64,000 bases of DNA from Hoplostethus atlanticus (GCA_034670405.1 JAXDDX010000178.1:496001-560000); one strand, 5' to 3'. Shown: positions 20,480 to 34,852, counted from the stretch's first letter. Notes: generated by a model not told the origin, from the sequence alone. Made by a program: numbers and translations.

Positions 20480-23400
20480 AGAGCGTCATCAGGATGCAGA
20501 GGACAAGCGAGGTGATGGGGAAGCTATAGCAGCAACTCTTATTCCTTTATTACTAGGTATCTTACCTGTGGGCTGTGGATGAAAGGGGGCCTCTCAAGTG
20601 GAGAACATGAATAGATGCAATGGTATTATGGTAACCAAGACAAGTCCTTCACTTCTAATTGTAGTATTAAACCCACAAGAAACCCTCATTGGCTGTTTGA
20701 GAGGGTGACGTCAACTATGGCAGGGTTGGACCGGCACATTTTATAAATGGATGTTCGTCAGCAGACAAGCCAATGAATGATCCTTCTGAAAACCCTGAAG
20801 AGCGACTTAAAGGTCTCTTGACTTTCAGGACGTGGGGGCCTGCGGAAACCAGAAAAATAGAAAAAGCAAAGCCGCAGAGTTTTTCCTGAATTCTTTCCCC
20901 CGCTTTACCCCCGGGGGCTTTCCAATCCCTGCAGCTCCAGAGGCTTACACGGCTTCCCGTTTCGTAAGCGGCTGAGTGGGAATTGCAGGGAGCTCTCTGT
21001 GAGAAAGATACAATGGGGTGGGGTGGTGGTGGTGGTGGTGGTGGTGGGATGGGGAGGGCTCAGCAGAGTATAGGACTTGGGAATGTCCTTGAAAATGTGA
21101 ATCCAGAATCCAGCTGGCTTTTAACCAAAGAGCTCTGCTTGTTGATTTCGCTTGTTTTTGTGTCTTCGCTGTGGTTGAAATCCCTCTCTCGGAAGGGAAA
21201 CCGAGAAAAGGGGAGATTACAGTACGGTGCAAGCTATTTGTCTGCACCAGATCGGGGAGTATGTGTACTTTTAACATGTTTATTGGTGGTTCTAGTGAAA
21301 AATCACAGATGCATTCGCAATGTCAAGAAAGTGGATTGATTGACTACAACCTAGTGACATACTGTGATTACAGGTTTTGACAAAACGTATATAATCCCCT
21401 CGGGATTTATTTATCACCTGCACAGTTTGTATTTCTTCCCTTTTCTTTTTTTCCAATGCTTTGTAATCATTTGGACAAACACACTGTCACATGTCTCTGA
21501 GTAATTTAACACGTAATTCCCCTTTTGTTTAAAGTGTCTGCCACTTGATTACTCATATTGATCCAGAAACTGAAACAAACGAGAACGAGAGCATCCCCAT
21601 TTTTTTTGGTGATCTATATTTGTAACCCTGTTACATATAATCCATTCCACTTCTCAGGCCCTTGAAACAATCCAGTGCATTCCCACCAGCCCGAGCTCTC
21701 CTCTCAGCCGCTTCCATGCAGCGACTTTAATGTAGCCAATCTGTTTTGATTCAGAGACACAGAGCAGTGATTCGCAACACACACACAGGGCTTTGGAAAC
21801 GATGCTGCAGCGGGATAAGCGTGCAGCGTGCAGCTACTTTTACTGCTGGCCTGCTTGCGTGTCAGTTTTGCCTTGTGTTTGTCCAGCAAGACATGCTGTC
21901 TTGTGCTCTGATCAGTGGAGGAGCCTCTCTTGGTATGTGATGTTCAGGGAAGGTCTGACTACCACTGACAACTCGTTCTCTGGGAAACACGCTCCGACGC
22001 AGAATTCAAAGCTCTCAGAAGTGACAGGTGAGAGAAAATCCACTGAAACGTTGAAATCCAAGTGTAATACAAACCCAAGACCCATGTTGGTGTAGGCAAA
22101 CCCACCTCAAAAGAAATTCTCTAAAAACACCTTCGTTGACACAACCCACTTTTCACGCAGCCACATTTTTACTACATCTACCGCCTGAGGTTGTAACTGA
22201 CGGGCCAATCACACACTGGGTGACCATGCATGACGCTAGCATATGAAAGCTAACATTACCTAGGAATGTAAAGCGCTGGCTTCTTCCACATAGCTGCTTA
22301 TTTGAGTTAAGTGAAGGAAAGGAAAATACACAAGCTCTCTGTACATTTTCCTCTTGGGCGTTGCACAGGTTGAAACCCAGGTATTATACAATGACAACTA
22401 TCTGCCGCTGTCTGATTGGTGATCGAGGCAGTACGATCGACACATGGGAGGAAATAGGAGAAAACGCCGTTAGTCTCATTTGTGTCTAGGAGAAATAAAC
22501 GGTAGATATGACATCTCGTTTTAGATTCTGCTGTCCTACGGGAAGGCTTCGGTCACGAGTTTTATTCACAGTATCACAAACCCCAATTTTCAATATTTAT
22601 TCATGACAATACAGCCCGGGTGCCTCATAACCACACAGAAAGCTGCAAAATTGTGTTTTTCCAATGCAGCGGGCCTTTAATGAGCCATGACTTTGAAAAT
22701 AAAATGTGGTTTGGTTTTGAGATTGGACTCTAGACCAAGACTGAACTCGCCGCATCGCAGCCTCGGCGAAAGCTTTGTATTTCTTCTGACATCGGGCCGA
22801 CTGCCACCCCCGCTGCACCATATCCACGCTTGTGTAATTCTACTATAAATGTTTGAAATATCCTATATGTTTTTTTGTTTTGTTTAAATTACAGCCTTTG
22901 AAGAACACACAGAGTGAAGTCACCCTGAAAGTGAACTTTTGTTCAGCATCCTACGAAGCCCGGGGGGTGTTTTGAGCCGTCCATGTGCACCACCCTGTGC
23001 TTTGTTCCTGCTGACTTCACATGACCATACTAGTTGCAGGCAGAAGTGGAATTTTTTTTAATGTTTTTGCTCTTCTCGTATGGCATCCTTCTGCTGTGTC
23101 AATCACCCCCTGACGACATATGTGGATACCTCAGCTCCCCGTCGACTAGCAGAGCAGCACGAAACCAAACATCAGGCCGCGTACCCGGGAAATCACACAG
23201 ATGACAAACGATTGTCTTCACTTCCACCCGTGTCCTCGTCTGTTCTGCTTCTCTATTTGCGAGAGGCATTTCTCTTTGCCTTCAAACCGCATTTCTCGGC
23301 CCCCTTATCATCGTTCATGTTATTGCCTCGATTTCGTCTTCCTCCCGACAGCTATAATTTAATTGAATCAAATTTGATTTGACGGATTACTCCTCAATTC

Positions 23401-24300
23401 CTTACCGCTGCACCGTAGAGCGGCGAAATTGCTCCCTCTTTAGATTCTGCTCCTAATCTTTAATCTAATTTCTTGCTTCTGTCGTGGAAATTGCCTGCAA
23501 GCACTCAGAACTCCTGAACTAATACATAAAACATTGATAGGTTGAAGTATAAAAACATATTGTATACAGATATATTGGAGAGAAATACCTTGAACCAGGC
23601 CCTACAGTAAGTCAGAACCTCTGCATGGTCTCTCTCTCACTGAAAATCAGCTAACTACAATCTTTATAGTTTCTTTGGGAACAAATAAGTCTCTTAAGAT
23701 TGGTTCCCCATGCTAAGACAACATGGTTCATCCTATGGACTATCTCCACATAGCAGTGGTCTGGTCAAGGTCAGATTTATGACTTCCTTGCAGGGCCTCA
23801 CTGGCTCACTGTGCAATACACAGACATGTTCATGGCACACGACACAGTATCAGACACAAAATAATAACTAATAAATGATAAATGATAAATTCTAGCATTG
23901 TGTGCGAATTTACTTTCACACTTCCCAAATGCCTAAGTAAGAGTGGAGGGAACATGTGAGGAAGCACATACAGTACACACTCATATACACATATTTCTTT
24001 GAAGGAGTTTTTTTCTTTGCCATTTAAGTTTGTCAGGTAGCAAATTTGAAAAGCTGTGGTTCTTTGACTCCGCCCACTGAGGTTTACATCAACCAGTGAG
24101 ATCTGCCTCCAGAGCAGCTCAAACTGCATGATCCCAAATATCAACTGAAAAAAGGGTAATATCAACAGTCAGTTCCTGATGAAGAGTAATGGCCATGATG
24201 ACCTCAGTGTTTATTAATGGTGATCCATGACCATAATGGTGATGCTCTGATTGACTGACTACCAGATCACATGTTAATCAACCGTGTAGGGTCAGTCAGT
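17400..24300. other. Non-coding stretch, no gene recognised
   Basis: Only short open frames without recognisable domains. Contents: a poly(G) run at 19660-19675, (CT)n at 20444-20477, (GGT)n at 21022-21048, a palindromic CRE at 20706-20713, and AT-rich stretches near 19000. No splice-bounded exon found. Confidence 0.6.
20444..20477. repeat. (CT)n microsatellite
   Basis: Uninterrupted CT dinucleotides, about 17 units. Confidence 0.95.
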
Positions 24301-27300
24301 CCTGCAGCGAGGACACGCTGCCATCATAAACACCCCTTAATCTCTGTAATCAGATCCCATTACTGGACAGACCTGCTTTGATTATGTAGCTGTGCTCTCG
24401 GTCGAACGCGCTGCATGGCTTTGAGCAAGACCAGAGGCCAAGCTTGGATGAGGTGAAAGGGCGCCTGACAAGGGGCTCGGCTGGAAGCGATGTGTGTACC
24501 AAACCCCGCTCCGCGGCGCTGATGAAATCCACTCTGTGGTCTATTGATCTGGCCTGCGGTTTGATTAATGCTGTCTTTAAAAATTCATTAGTTTGAGGCA
24601 TGGGGGAGCTGCAGGACGGCAGGCGCTCCTTTAGGGCACATTTGTCTATGTTTACAGAGCCAGCAGCATTCAGTCAGCAGCACGAGAGCCCTGACAGGGC
24701 CTCCCAGGGCCCGGTGAGTCACGGTGCCGCACGCAGGCACACACACATGAACACCCAACTCTGCACGGGCTGCAATCAGGCCTCTTTCTCTGTAGCAATT
24801 CTACAAATCCTTCATCTCAAAGCATACACTTTAGAGGCCCTAGTAGTTCAATTAGCTGTGGGAACCTGGGGTCATAAATCAGCTGTAGCATGATTTTATG
24901 GGATGTGATTCACAATGTATAACAGCAAAAAAGGTCAGTGTTCTTATGTAATCCTATCACCCACCCAGACATGTTGGTGCCTGGTTGTATAGCGGTTGAT
25001 CCCCCAAGTTTTGGCTGTGACATTCCTAGAGGTCACAGGTAGCTGAGAGAGACTAGGTGGCCTCGGTGAGAAGAGGTGAGAATAAGCGAGGGGACGGGGG
25101 AAGAAATGACCACATTGCGCACATCCCCGCTACGTTCTAAATGTTATTCTCTGACCGTATTTCTTGTAGCGAGCACGTGAGGTATCGATCCTCCGTGTCC
25201 TTTTTGCCTGTGCAGCTCATAACCGCAATCGAACAACTGCAGGCAATTTACTCGAAATCGACCACCTGTAGCAGTAGCGGAGCCGCTGATGACCAGCAGC
25301 GAGTGAAGAGTTAATCACCTTAAGAACGAAACTGCTGGAGAGCTGGAAAGAGCTCTCATAGTGATGACAAGCTGGGAGAGGAGATGAGGAGGAGGATGAA
25401 TGAGCGAGAGAAAGGAGCAAATTAATGCTAAGAGAGAGAATGAAGAGTGAGAAAGAGAGGAACACAGTTAGGAGGTGAAATGGGAGGGAAAGGTACGGTA
25501 GGTGTTAGCGGCATTATCGCGCTGCAGCAATTGTACTCGTAGCTGTATCGTGTCATGTTCACACCTTACACCCACCCCGGTTACCAACACAGACGAACGC
25601 CCACAGCATTCTCAGTGCCGCGCAAAAAGCAGAGACTGAACAGAAGGCGATCCCGGAGTCTGAACTCTAGCGACTCCCCCGCAGTGGATTCTGGGTCAGG
25701 TTGTATCCCGCACGCCTCTAGTAACGCCTCGCGAAAGAGGGAAAGCCTCGGCTGCTGCCAGGACATGAAACACCACGGAGCTGGGAAATGAGAGTTTGCC
25801 TCTCTCGCCCCTGTTCCTCGCCCCCTCTCGCAGTCGAGCGGGGAGGAATTGTCAGAGCAGACCTAGATCCCACGCTTTGTTCTACATTCATGTATCTGCG
25901 GTGTGTGTGTGTGTGTGTGTTCAATGTGTAAATGTCATTTCTAATATGCAGCGCGCGGGTGCTTGTTGAAGTGATGTATATGCTTGTACACGTGTGAGAA
26001 AGTGCCCTCGGCTAACATAATCACAACATTGTTTTCCTCCTCATGACTCAGTCGGGGAAAAGAAACAGCACCTCTGGCCTCCACTTGTTACACAAGAGAG
26101 GCTTGTGTGCGCCGAAGAAAATAACGACTTCTCTCTTCTGCAAAATTGAATGTACATATCATCTCAGAGGGGGAATGTACACGTCCCCAGGGGAAGTATA
26201 TATGTGCACAGATAAACATTGATTGTGTACGCCGGTGGAAGGGCCGGGGGTCTGTGGCAGTCCTTGTCTCTCAGACGGGTCTAGTCTGCGCCTCCATAGA
26301 ATAATGAGATCTGAGAACGACTCCGGTCCTGACTAATCTAACTATACGCTACTGCGAGCGCCGATCCGTTTTTCCTGTCGTGGTAATTGGATATACCGCG
26401 GGCATTCGCTAGGCTTGAAAACCGTCTTCATAGTCGTAGCCGTCTCGCTATTGTATCTGAGCTGATCACCGGCGGATGGATTACGAGGCGAGGCAAGGGA
26501 TAGAAAGTCCACAACAGGAATGCACTGTCATAACATGATTCTGGTAATTGTTGAACATGAATGCACATTTTTCCATCCCAAAATCATCGTCGCATTCTTT
26601 TGCAGTAGTTATGTGACGTGGCCAGATTGTTGGAACGATGTAGAATAGGACACAGGAGCAGTCTCGTTCTGCTGAAGCGTCGCCCATCGATTCCCTGACA
26701 ACCTAATCAGAGTGTAAAGGAGGCTGAGAGGCTCGCGTCATCGGAGAGCCCTTGCTGAATGACTCGAGGATACTTCGCCGTCTCGCCCGGCTACGCTCTG
26801 CGTTGATTTGCCCTCATCATGCCGTCTCCCTTCACAGATTTACCGGTTTCATTTACCACTGCCTGCCTTTCAATTAAATATTTGGCAGAATTTGTGTCAG
26901 TGTTCTCGCTCTCTTTCTCTCCGTCTCCTGCAGATTAAAGGAATAGGTTTTTGGAGATGGGCCAATTGATCAACAGGCTCATCCATGTGTCCCCCCAGTA
27001 GATCAGTCACTCCAGTGCTCCATGCTAACACCTTAGCATGCGCTATGTTGAGAGAGAGTAGGGGACTAGCATCAAGCAAAGTTAGAAGACTTCATTCATT
27101 AATGCTTCTGATAAAGCCAGGTTTATTTTTGGAACTATTTCAGGTGAGCAACCACGTATTCATCCGCCGCGCAGTGATTTTCAGCTGCACACAGCGTCCC
27201 GTCCACCCCGTCCACCCCACCACCTCTCACTTTGTACGGATATTTGTCATTTTTCATGTAAATTCTCACCACCTCATCTCCTACACAAAACTCTGCAACA

Positions 27301-27581
27301 GTTGCTTTTCCTTTCCCCGATGGCATCTAAACAAAACAGAGTGGTTACATAACCAAAACAAAAGGCAAGGGCATAAAGCTTCTTCTTTTTTTTTTTTTTT
27401 TACACTGTCTGTTTGATTGTGTGTGTGTGTTTATGTCTGTAACTTCTTCTTTTTTCCCCAGAATTTTTAAAATCGTTTTCATCTTGACCACTTTGACCTT
27501 GTCCTGTCTCTCATGTCTTTTATTTCATTTTATTTCATGTATTTATTTTTTCTTTTAACCCTACTACTTATGCCTACAGCC

Positions 27582-27615
<34 letters not shown>
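27582..27615. repeat. (AAT)n microsatellite
   Basis: About eleven taa/aat triplets, directly readable. Confidence 0.95.
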
Positions 27616-27616
<1 letters not shown>

Positions 27617-28521
27617 TGTTTTCTACAGTTTCCACCAGTACAGATGGACGGTGATGGATGTGGCCCTCGCCGTGCTTGCTGTGTGTTCAGGAGTAGCGAG
27701 TAGCTCACAGCTGGAGGTGTGACTGGGAGAGGTGGGCTGGCTGCTGGAGAGACGTGCTTTGATAAATCACATCAGTTCTGGAGACACGAGCCTGACGCCG
27801 GAACCGCAGCGTGACCAAGCGGTGAGGGAGGAAGAGCTGATCAAAAGAGAGGAGAAGGGAGGCGGAAAATTGAAACTTTTGCTCCCGCCTCCTCCTCGCC
27901 TTATCTTCTTTCGTCTCCCTTCAGGAAGCTGCCGTAGCTACCTTTACGGTTTTAGCCAAATTAAAATAAAGGGAACAGATGGAGAGCGTTACATAACTGT
28001 TCTAATACTGACGACGCTCCTGGATGTTGTGAGTGCAGCACAGTGAAATGTGAAAATAGGACTGAATCAGAGTGACCTGATGAGACTTTTCCCTCTATAT
28101 CCAACATGTAACAAGCTCTTCAGATACAGACACACATTAATGGGCTGAACTTTAACATGAACGCTGCACTAATGCACTGATCACACCTGACAAAGACTTC
28201 CATAATGGCAACATGGCACTTTTTTTTTCAACATTTAATGATGCTGGCTCGCGGCTCCGCAGGGAAAACCCGTTAATATTTGTCTCCGATTTGCACGCCG
28301 CGGGCTACCGGGGGGGTTGAGGTACGGTTTCTTGGGATCATGTGACAGGATGGCTTAATTACCACACTGCAGGGCTCCCTGGGCCAGAACGCCTAAATTA
28401 CCAGAATTACTTGCCTGTGGTGTCGCGGTAATTGTGCGGGAAACACAAAAAAAAAGAGAATTTAAAAAAAAACATCTTTTTGAAAGATGAGGAGAAAGAG
28501 GGGGGGCGTGTGTGGATGAGT

Positions 28522-28553
28522 GAGAGAGAGAGAGAGGGGGGGGGGGGGGGGGG
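28522..28553. repeat. (GA)n followed by a poly(G) run
   Basis: GA dinucleotides run into about 18 G residues ending at GCATGG. Length is likely uncertain in the assembly. Confidence 0.9.
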
Positions 28554-29390
28554 CATGGGGCGATTAGGCTTCTGCAGACCCATGAGAGTTTAGTGTGTCT
28601 GAACTCTGTCATGGTGCAGGCGTGCAACACATTTCTAATCAGGCTGCCGCCGCAGGGCCTGTGGCTGTTTGTGTTAATGGGTGAGCGTTCAGTCGCGTGT
28701 CGTTTCAGGAGGAGGAGGAGGAGGAGGAGGAGGCAGGGAAAGGCGATGTGAGACGGAGTGTGTGTCATATCGTACGGCGGCGGCGGCGTGCTGTTGTTTG
28801 TGCTGCCTACTCAGCCATTATAATGGCTCCCTCCCCTCATTCCCCAGAGGTTCTCGCCGTTTTCCCACACACTACCCCGGAAAGCGCGACTTCTCTGCAG
28901 CACCTAGGCACTGAAGAAAGTCACGCGAGGAGCAGATGGTAGAAGAGAAGCAACACCCATCGCTGAAAGGAGGTCTGAAACACTGGGGTTGCAGGGGATG
29001 GAGGATGTTTCATTTCCTTGTGTGTTCAGCCGCCCCTGCGCGACCCTAGCTTGGCTCTGACTGATGTCCTTGTCTCTCTTCCGCACCCGGGGGCCTTCGA
29101 ACGGGGCTGTTTCCAAATAACAATTCATGTATTCACCCTTACTGGAAGGGCAGACGATATGGACCAACAGTGACCTTGTGAGAATACCAACCAGCCGTAT
29201 GGCGTACACGTAAATGAATCCAAATATCTACAGATGGATACGGTTACTCCCCTGTTTTTACGGCGGCTGTTTGTTTAAGTGCAAAATCAATGCTCTTCTA
29301 AATGAAAAGCAAATACAGTCGCGTCCGTTCAGCTGGGAATCCCGGGCAGGATGTAGACAAATGGGAGGCGGAGATGGACAGTGAAGGTAA

Positions 29391-29430
29391 CGGCTGGTGA
29401 CGGCTGGTGACGGCTGGTGACGGCTGGTGA
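29391..29430. repeat. Four tandem copies of a 10-bp unit
   Basis: CGGCTGGTGA is repeated four times without change and then decays into cggcgggctg. Confidence 0.95.
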
Positions 29431-30626
29431 CGGCGGGCTGCGGCGCCGCGTCGCCTTCCTTCCCAGTCCAGACGTTTTGCCTCCATGCTGCTTAAACCCA
29501 TCCGATGTCGTCCGCGTGTACACACACTCTGTCATGCCAATTACCAGGCTTCTGACAGCGGTTTAAGATCGGCTACACCGCGGGGAAAGAGTCAGAGAAC
29601 AAGACAGAGAGAGAGAGCAAGAGGTATACACAGAAACATGCACACACACACACACACACACACACCAGCCATGACATAAATTATGCATCCCTTCTTCCAG
29701 GAGGCGACGTGCCAGAAGGAAAAACCTCCACCGCTCGCTTCCCAACACACAAAGTCACCCAGTGAACCAATCATTTTTATTTAATCACTGTAGCTTTTGT
29801 GGAGGAAGGTGTTTCAAACCCAGTGTGCTGCCCAGGCTCCCTGATACTATGCACTGAGGTGTACAAAATGCTTATTTCATCCTAATGACATTTCCACTTC
29901 ATGCCTCTGTGACGATTAAACCTTAAAAAGTCAGTCTACGCTAGCAGCCTGTTCACGGTGACTCACGCGCTGCGCGGTAACGAGCGAGACGCCACATGAA
30001 CAGGAAGTAAAAAAAAAAAAAAAGCGCGCAGGCCTCCCAGCTCTCCTCTGGCTCATCGTACCGTACGCTCGGCAAGGATGTTTCAGCCGTTACCGTTAAT
30101 TGCCTTTGTTAGTGAGAGGTAAGTCGCTGTGACACACACCTGACCAGCCAGACTACACAGTCATATTCCCGCGCCGTGGCCGTGGGAGTTGGCTTGTCCC
30201 GTTAATCTGCACTAGGCCCGATCATCTCTGCCTTTCCTCGTGTTCCTTTGCTTATTCCTTTGCTTGTTAGGACACTTGCGAGAAAGCGGTGGTTTTCTTT
30301 TGCCGTCTTGGGCCTGTGTGACCCGGGGGCACTGTGTCTTCCGTCAGTGGGCAAGAGCGTGCATGAGGTGAGCAGCGTTTCTGTCTGCTGTTGTCCAGAG
30401 GTGTGAGAGTGGTAATAAATAACAGATCATACCCACTTGCTTCCCTCCTGACGTCCTTTCCCCCCCCCCCAGACGGATGAGAGCTCTGGCTGGGGCCGCA
30501 GCTTTTTTCCTGGAAGATCCATCCCTCCGCTGGAGCATCCAGGCGAGAGGCCAGAGACTCAGCTGCACAGCGCCCAGTGAAGCAGAGAGAGGAGCTCTGT
30601 TTGTGTGTCACTTGTGACAGGAGTTA

Positions 30627-30629
<3 letters not shown>

Positions 30630-30670
<41 letters not shown>
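30630..30670. repeat. (GT)n microsatellite
   Basis: About 20 uninterrupted GT units. Confidence 0.95.
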
Positions 30671-30671
<1 letters not shown>

Positions 30672-31660
30672 ATGACAAAAGGGTCATCCACATCCATGTG
30701 AGCTATTTTCTGTCCAGACTTCATATGTACTAGTATATAAAGGCTCTATTTGACATACATGACCACTGTGGCACGACGTCCCAGCGAGCGTGACACTTCT
30801 CAGGGGGATTCCCACTCTGATGCCGGCTGAGCCCAAAGACTCATGGGATGTGGGGAGTTTTTTCCCCCCTTCCCCACGAGTCTCCAGGGGGCCCAAGAGA
30901 GAACGTGCTGATGAAGGGAGCTGTCTATGGATGAACCAAGAAAGAGAGGGAGGACTGAGGAAATACAGTTTCCAACAGATTTGATACACAGTAGATGGAA
31001 AAGATTGGACATGAGCTGAATGATAATCCATTCCTTTGCGCTTGTGCCCTCTGGCTGTGTGGCCCATTAAAGGTTAGCGTTGCGTCGTCGGCCCAAACTC
31101 CACCCCCCGTGCTGCGTAGTTCTGCTGACACACCGCCATTCGTCTCCACAACCAAAACAGTGTGTTCGTCACACGCTCAAAGCCCCGAGTCGTGCTCAGT
31201 GTAACTCCTTTGTCGATCGTACCACGTTGAGGTTTGCTGCACAAGCATCACTGAGCTCTGTCAAGCCTGTCACTAAAATCGGGATGCTGTTTATGAGGGG
31301 GGGGGGAATGAACTGCCACTGTGGGCCGATTGAAGTCGGACCATTTAGAGCATTTACTGGAAGATGGCTTCGTTGATCGGTGAACTCTAAATGCCGCGAT
31401 GAGTTGAAGCCTTTCCAAAACGGCGCTGGTGCTCGCTACACGCGGCTCCTCGGGCCAGGAGGGATGTGTATTTTGCCTGTCCGACAGCGGTGCGAATGCT
31501 TCCACCGAGCCCCGGGATGGATCCACTAATGTTTCACAGGAAAGAGTCTCTCGGAGAACACTAACGGAGCTGGCAGCGGCAAATGGATATCAGCTTGCCG
31601 GTTCAATTCTCACATCAATTATCTGATTCCCTAGCAAAGGGGTGTGAGCCAGGTTGCATC

Positions 31661-31696
<36 letters not shown>

Positions 31697-33603
31697 CAGT
31701 CACACAGAAACAGCCCGGTACACACTGCGCTCCAGTCCAATACCCAAACAAATGTGTTTGCATTTGCGGTAAGCACACACGTACAGTATGCCCCGCTGGA
31801 GGTTTATGATCACACTACTATTGTTCCTTGGAGAATGACAAGCTACACGTGTACCTTTCTATCTGTCAGCCTCCATGAAACGTGTCCATGAGCCAGCTAG
31901 GCAATATATCACACGGTGGCTTACGTACCTCAGCCTTTCTCCCTTAAATATCCCTGATAAATGTTTTTTTGTATTTGGGTTTTCTGAAAAAAAAAGAAAG
32001 TACCAACCAAGAAACGTCACTTTGCTTTTCTACATCTCCAGTGATTGAAGCTGTTTGTTGTTTCGCTGCGACTGGAATGAAAATGAATCATTGCTGTTAT
32101 TCTGTAATCAATATGCTCGGCCCATATCTTATCACCGAAGTAAAGAAAGGCAATTCTTCATCATGTCATTGATGGATGAAGATGAAATCTGTTTTTATTA
32201 TTATTCCTATCTAGTTCATTGTTATTAGCATGAGAGTGGAAGCCATCCTCCGTGTTTTTGTTTTTTATCTTTGCGCTATCTCGCTGGCTGTCACAGTGTG
32301 ATGGTTTTGAATGTCTCCTTGGAGATGAAACGAGGCACTGCTCCGCGGCAGGACAGAAAAATGGAGAAAACACGCTTCTGCGGAGGATGCTGGGCTGTCT
32401 CATATTGTTCTCACGTGGGACTTCAATAAACAACGCAAACAAATAGAACAAACATGCAAATCCCTCAGCAGCTCAGCAGGCAGTGTTTTATTTCTGTGTT
32501 TGTTTTTGGGATATTTTAGATGGATCCCTCACAGGCCTCCCAATCTAAGGCCGTCCATACATCCTGCTGACTCTTCTCCTCCCTCTCGCTGTGGCGGAGC
32601 TGTCCCGACCAGCTGGCGGAGCTGGGTTGGGATGCAGGCTGTCTTGGCCCCTGATCAAGTAGTGATGTCTGGCTTCTGGGCTGGCTGGCTTACCAAAGAG
32701 AAGCTCTACTAGACAAAGAGGATGGCGATTTCAAAGAAAGCCTGGATAAACACGGAAGTTTTGCAGCCAAGTTGAATTCTCAGAGGACTATTTGAAGACG
32801 GACTGTTAGAGAATAGTCAGAAACGCTCTCTATCTGCACCACATTGAAAATCCTTCTTTATACCCTTACCATTCATTTGCTTCAGATTTGACATTTAGAC
32901 ATTTACCTGTAATTAAGGGCTAAATGCTGTCTGGCAGTAAAACCCTCCTGTATGTGAGAAACAGTGCTGAAATCACTGACTGCAGTTCTGTGTGTAGACG
33001 AATATGCCCAGTCCTGTCAGTGGCAGGTGCATTGGCATAGAGGTGTGAAAAACTAATCAGAGTTGCTGACCTTTTCCAATCCCATCATGCTGAGCATGGA
33101 TAATCTCCATGTCGGCGTACACGGGTCTGACAAAGCAACCAAACCAGAGCTCCAAATCACCATCCAAAAGGGGTTGGATTGAATCTCAACCAGTCTCAAT
33201 CACTGAAGGGTTTCCCTTCAGCAAGGTCTCCTCCTTCCATGTCTGCTTCCTCCTTTAGGGAGGAAACCAGTGGTGCTGATCTGAAATCACACTTGTCTAA
33301 GGATTTGGTGCTGGGCTAAACTACAGTACAATCTACCAGCTCTGTAGTAGTGTCAGTATTGTTCACTGGTGTTTACCTTCAGGAAATGAAACCAGTTCTG
33401 CAGTCTGATTAGGTGAATGTGATGCAGGTAGTGATGAAAACTGACCTATGCCTTTCTCCAAACTCAATTTTTCTATTTCACTTGATGCACAGAGCTTTGA
33501 ATGAATGTAGGTTCAGATTAATGCAACTGTAATTTCCCACCTGTGGTGGAGTTGAATCAAAATGGTAGATAGGGGGTAAAGTGATATCTCTGTGTGCCTG
33601 TGT

Positions 33604-33605
<2 letters not shown>

Positions 33606-33644
<39 letters not shown>
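33606..33644. repeat. (GT)n microsatellite
   Basis: About 19 uninterrupted GT units. Confidence 0.95.
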
Positions 33645-33645
<1 letters not shown>

Positions 33646-33744
33646 TGAATGTTTGCAGCACCTCGTTGAATCCATGCCACGAAGAATTCAGGCTGTTCTG
33701 GGGGCAAAGGAGCCTAGAACCATTTGTGCAATACATGGTTCTAA

Positions 33745-33775
33745 GTCTAGTCTAGTCTAGTCTAGTCTAGTCTAG
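33745..33775. repeat. Pentanucleotide (TCTAG)n
   Basis: Six tandem TCTAG units. The unit contains the self-complementary CTAG, so the array can pair with itself. Confidence 0.95.
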
Positions 33776-34289
33776 TTTCTGACTGAACTTTGGTTGAGGT
33801 TAGGGTAAGGTTTTGGTCATGGTTAAATAAGAAGAACTCCCATTGGAAAACTTCTTAGTATCAGTGATCAGTGAGGACTTGACCCGGGCTGCCGGAGTTG
33901 AAGGCAAGTGTATATGTTTCCCATGATTTCATCAGAGAAGCTTGGGAATCCTAAGTAGTGAAGTCATTTGTTTTGCTTCCCATTGAGTGAATGTGTTTTT
34001 CTTGACAGAGAGAAGATCGCTGATTCAATTGCAGTTTTATTAGCGTTTGTACAAGCTGCTTATGTAGTTGCTTTTTAATGAACTAAATTTCCCTACATTC
34101 TTAGCACTTACAGTCACTGTGTGTGTGTGGTGTGTGTGGTGTGTGTGTGTGTGTGTGTGCATAGAGCTGAAGCAGACAGGAGACAGACACTAAAAGGCAT
34201 GATTATCCAGAGTTAGTGTATGCACAATCACTATTTAGCTTCTGTGCACCACTCACTTCAAGAGGTGTCATTTTGTCACCCATAAGATT

Positions 34290-34291
<2 letters not shown>

Positions 34292-34328
<37 letters not shown>

Positions 34329-34392
34329 ACACACACTATTTAACAGTGAAACAGCAGTGGAGCTTTTAAACCTCGTCAACATCCTCCCTACG

Positions 34393-34429
<37 letters not shown>

Positions 34430-34470
34430 GTTTTTGTTGGTCTGTCTGTCTGTCTGTCTGTCTGTCTTTC
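34292..34470. repeat. Cluster of (CA)n, (CT)n and (TGTC)n microsatellites
   Basis: (CA)n at 34292-34326, (CT)n at 34392-34429 with one break, and (TGTC)n at 34441-34467, all within 180 bp. Confidence 0.95.
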
Positions 34471-34584
34471 TCATCCCCTCCCCCTCTTGGTTTTCTTTCT
34501 TGAGGGAAATAAACAGCAGAATAGTCTCCACTCTGTGCCACCATCTCCTCCTGCATCCATACAGTATTATTATTAGAAGAATGA

Positions 34585-34800
34585 AAAATAATTGATCCAT
34601 CAATCCATCTTATTCCTATTCAGGGTCATGGGGGGGGGAGGGCTGGAAGCTATCCCAACATGCATTGGGCGGAAGGCAGGGAAACACCCTGGACAGGTCG
34701 CCGGTCCATCACAGGGCGAACACATGGACAAACACACACACACACACTCACATTCACAGCTATGGGCAATTTAGAGTCTTCAATCCATCTGACATGTATT
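34585..34800 (+). mobile_element. Teleost interspersed repeat, non-autonomous
   Basis: The block reads atccatcaatccatcttatt, then a gggtcatggggg stretch, ggctggaagctatcccaaca, accctggacaggtcgccggt, ccatcacagggc and gggcaatttagagtc. This order is typical of a very common fish repeat with the text 'gctggagcctatcccagc ... ccctggacaggtcgcc' (recognised from general knowledge; family name not assigned). It contains an internal (CA)n at about 34734-34748. Confidence 0.75.
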
Positions 34801-34852
34801 TGTTTGGACTTAGTGGATTTGGATTAGTCTTTAGTTAGTTAGTTTAGTTAGT

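Larger units (their letters stand above)
24300..34580. other. Non-coding stretch, no gene recognised
   Basis: Repeat-poor stretches rich in ATTA/TAAT motifs near 24340-24600 and 28240-28440 look enhancer-like but are unproven. Other contents: (AAT)n 27582-27615, (GA)n plus poly(G) 28522-28553, (AGG)n about 28708-28732, a 10-bp tandem 29391-29430, (GT)n 30630-30670, (CA)n about 31664-31693, (GT)n 33606-33644 and a pentanucleotide array 33745-33775. Confidence 0.6.

Noticed and set aside
27135..27326. 63-codon minus-strand frame
   Set aside because: Looks protein-like in places, but no domain, conserved start or neighbouring exon could be supported.
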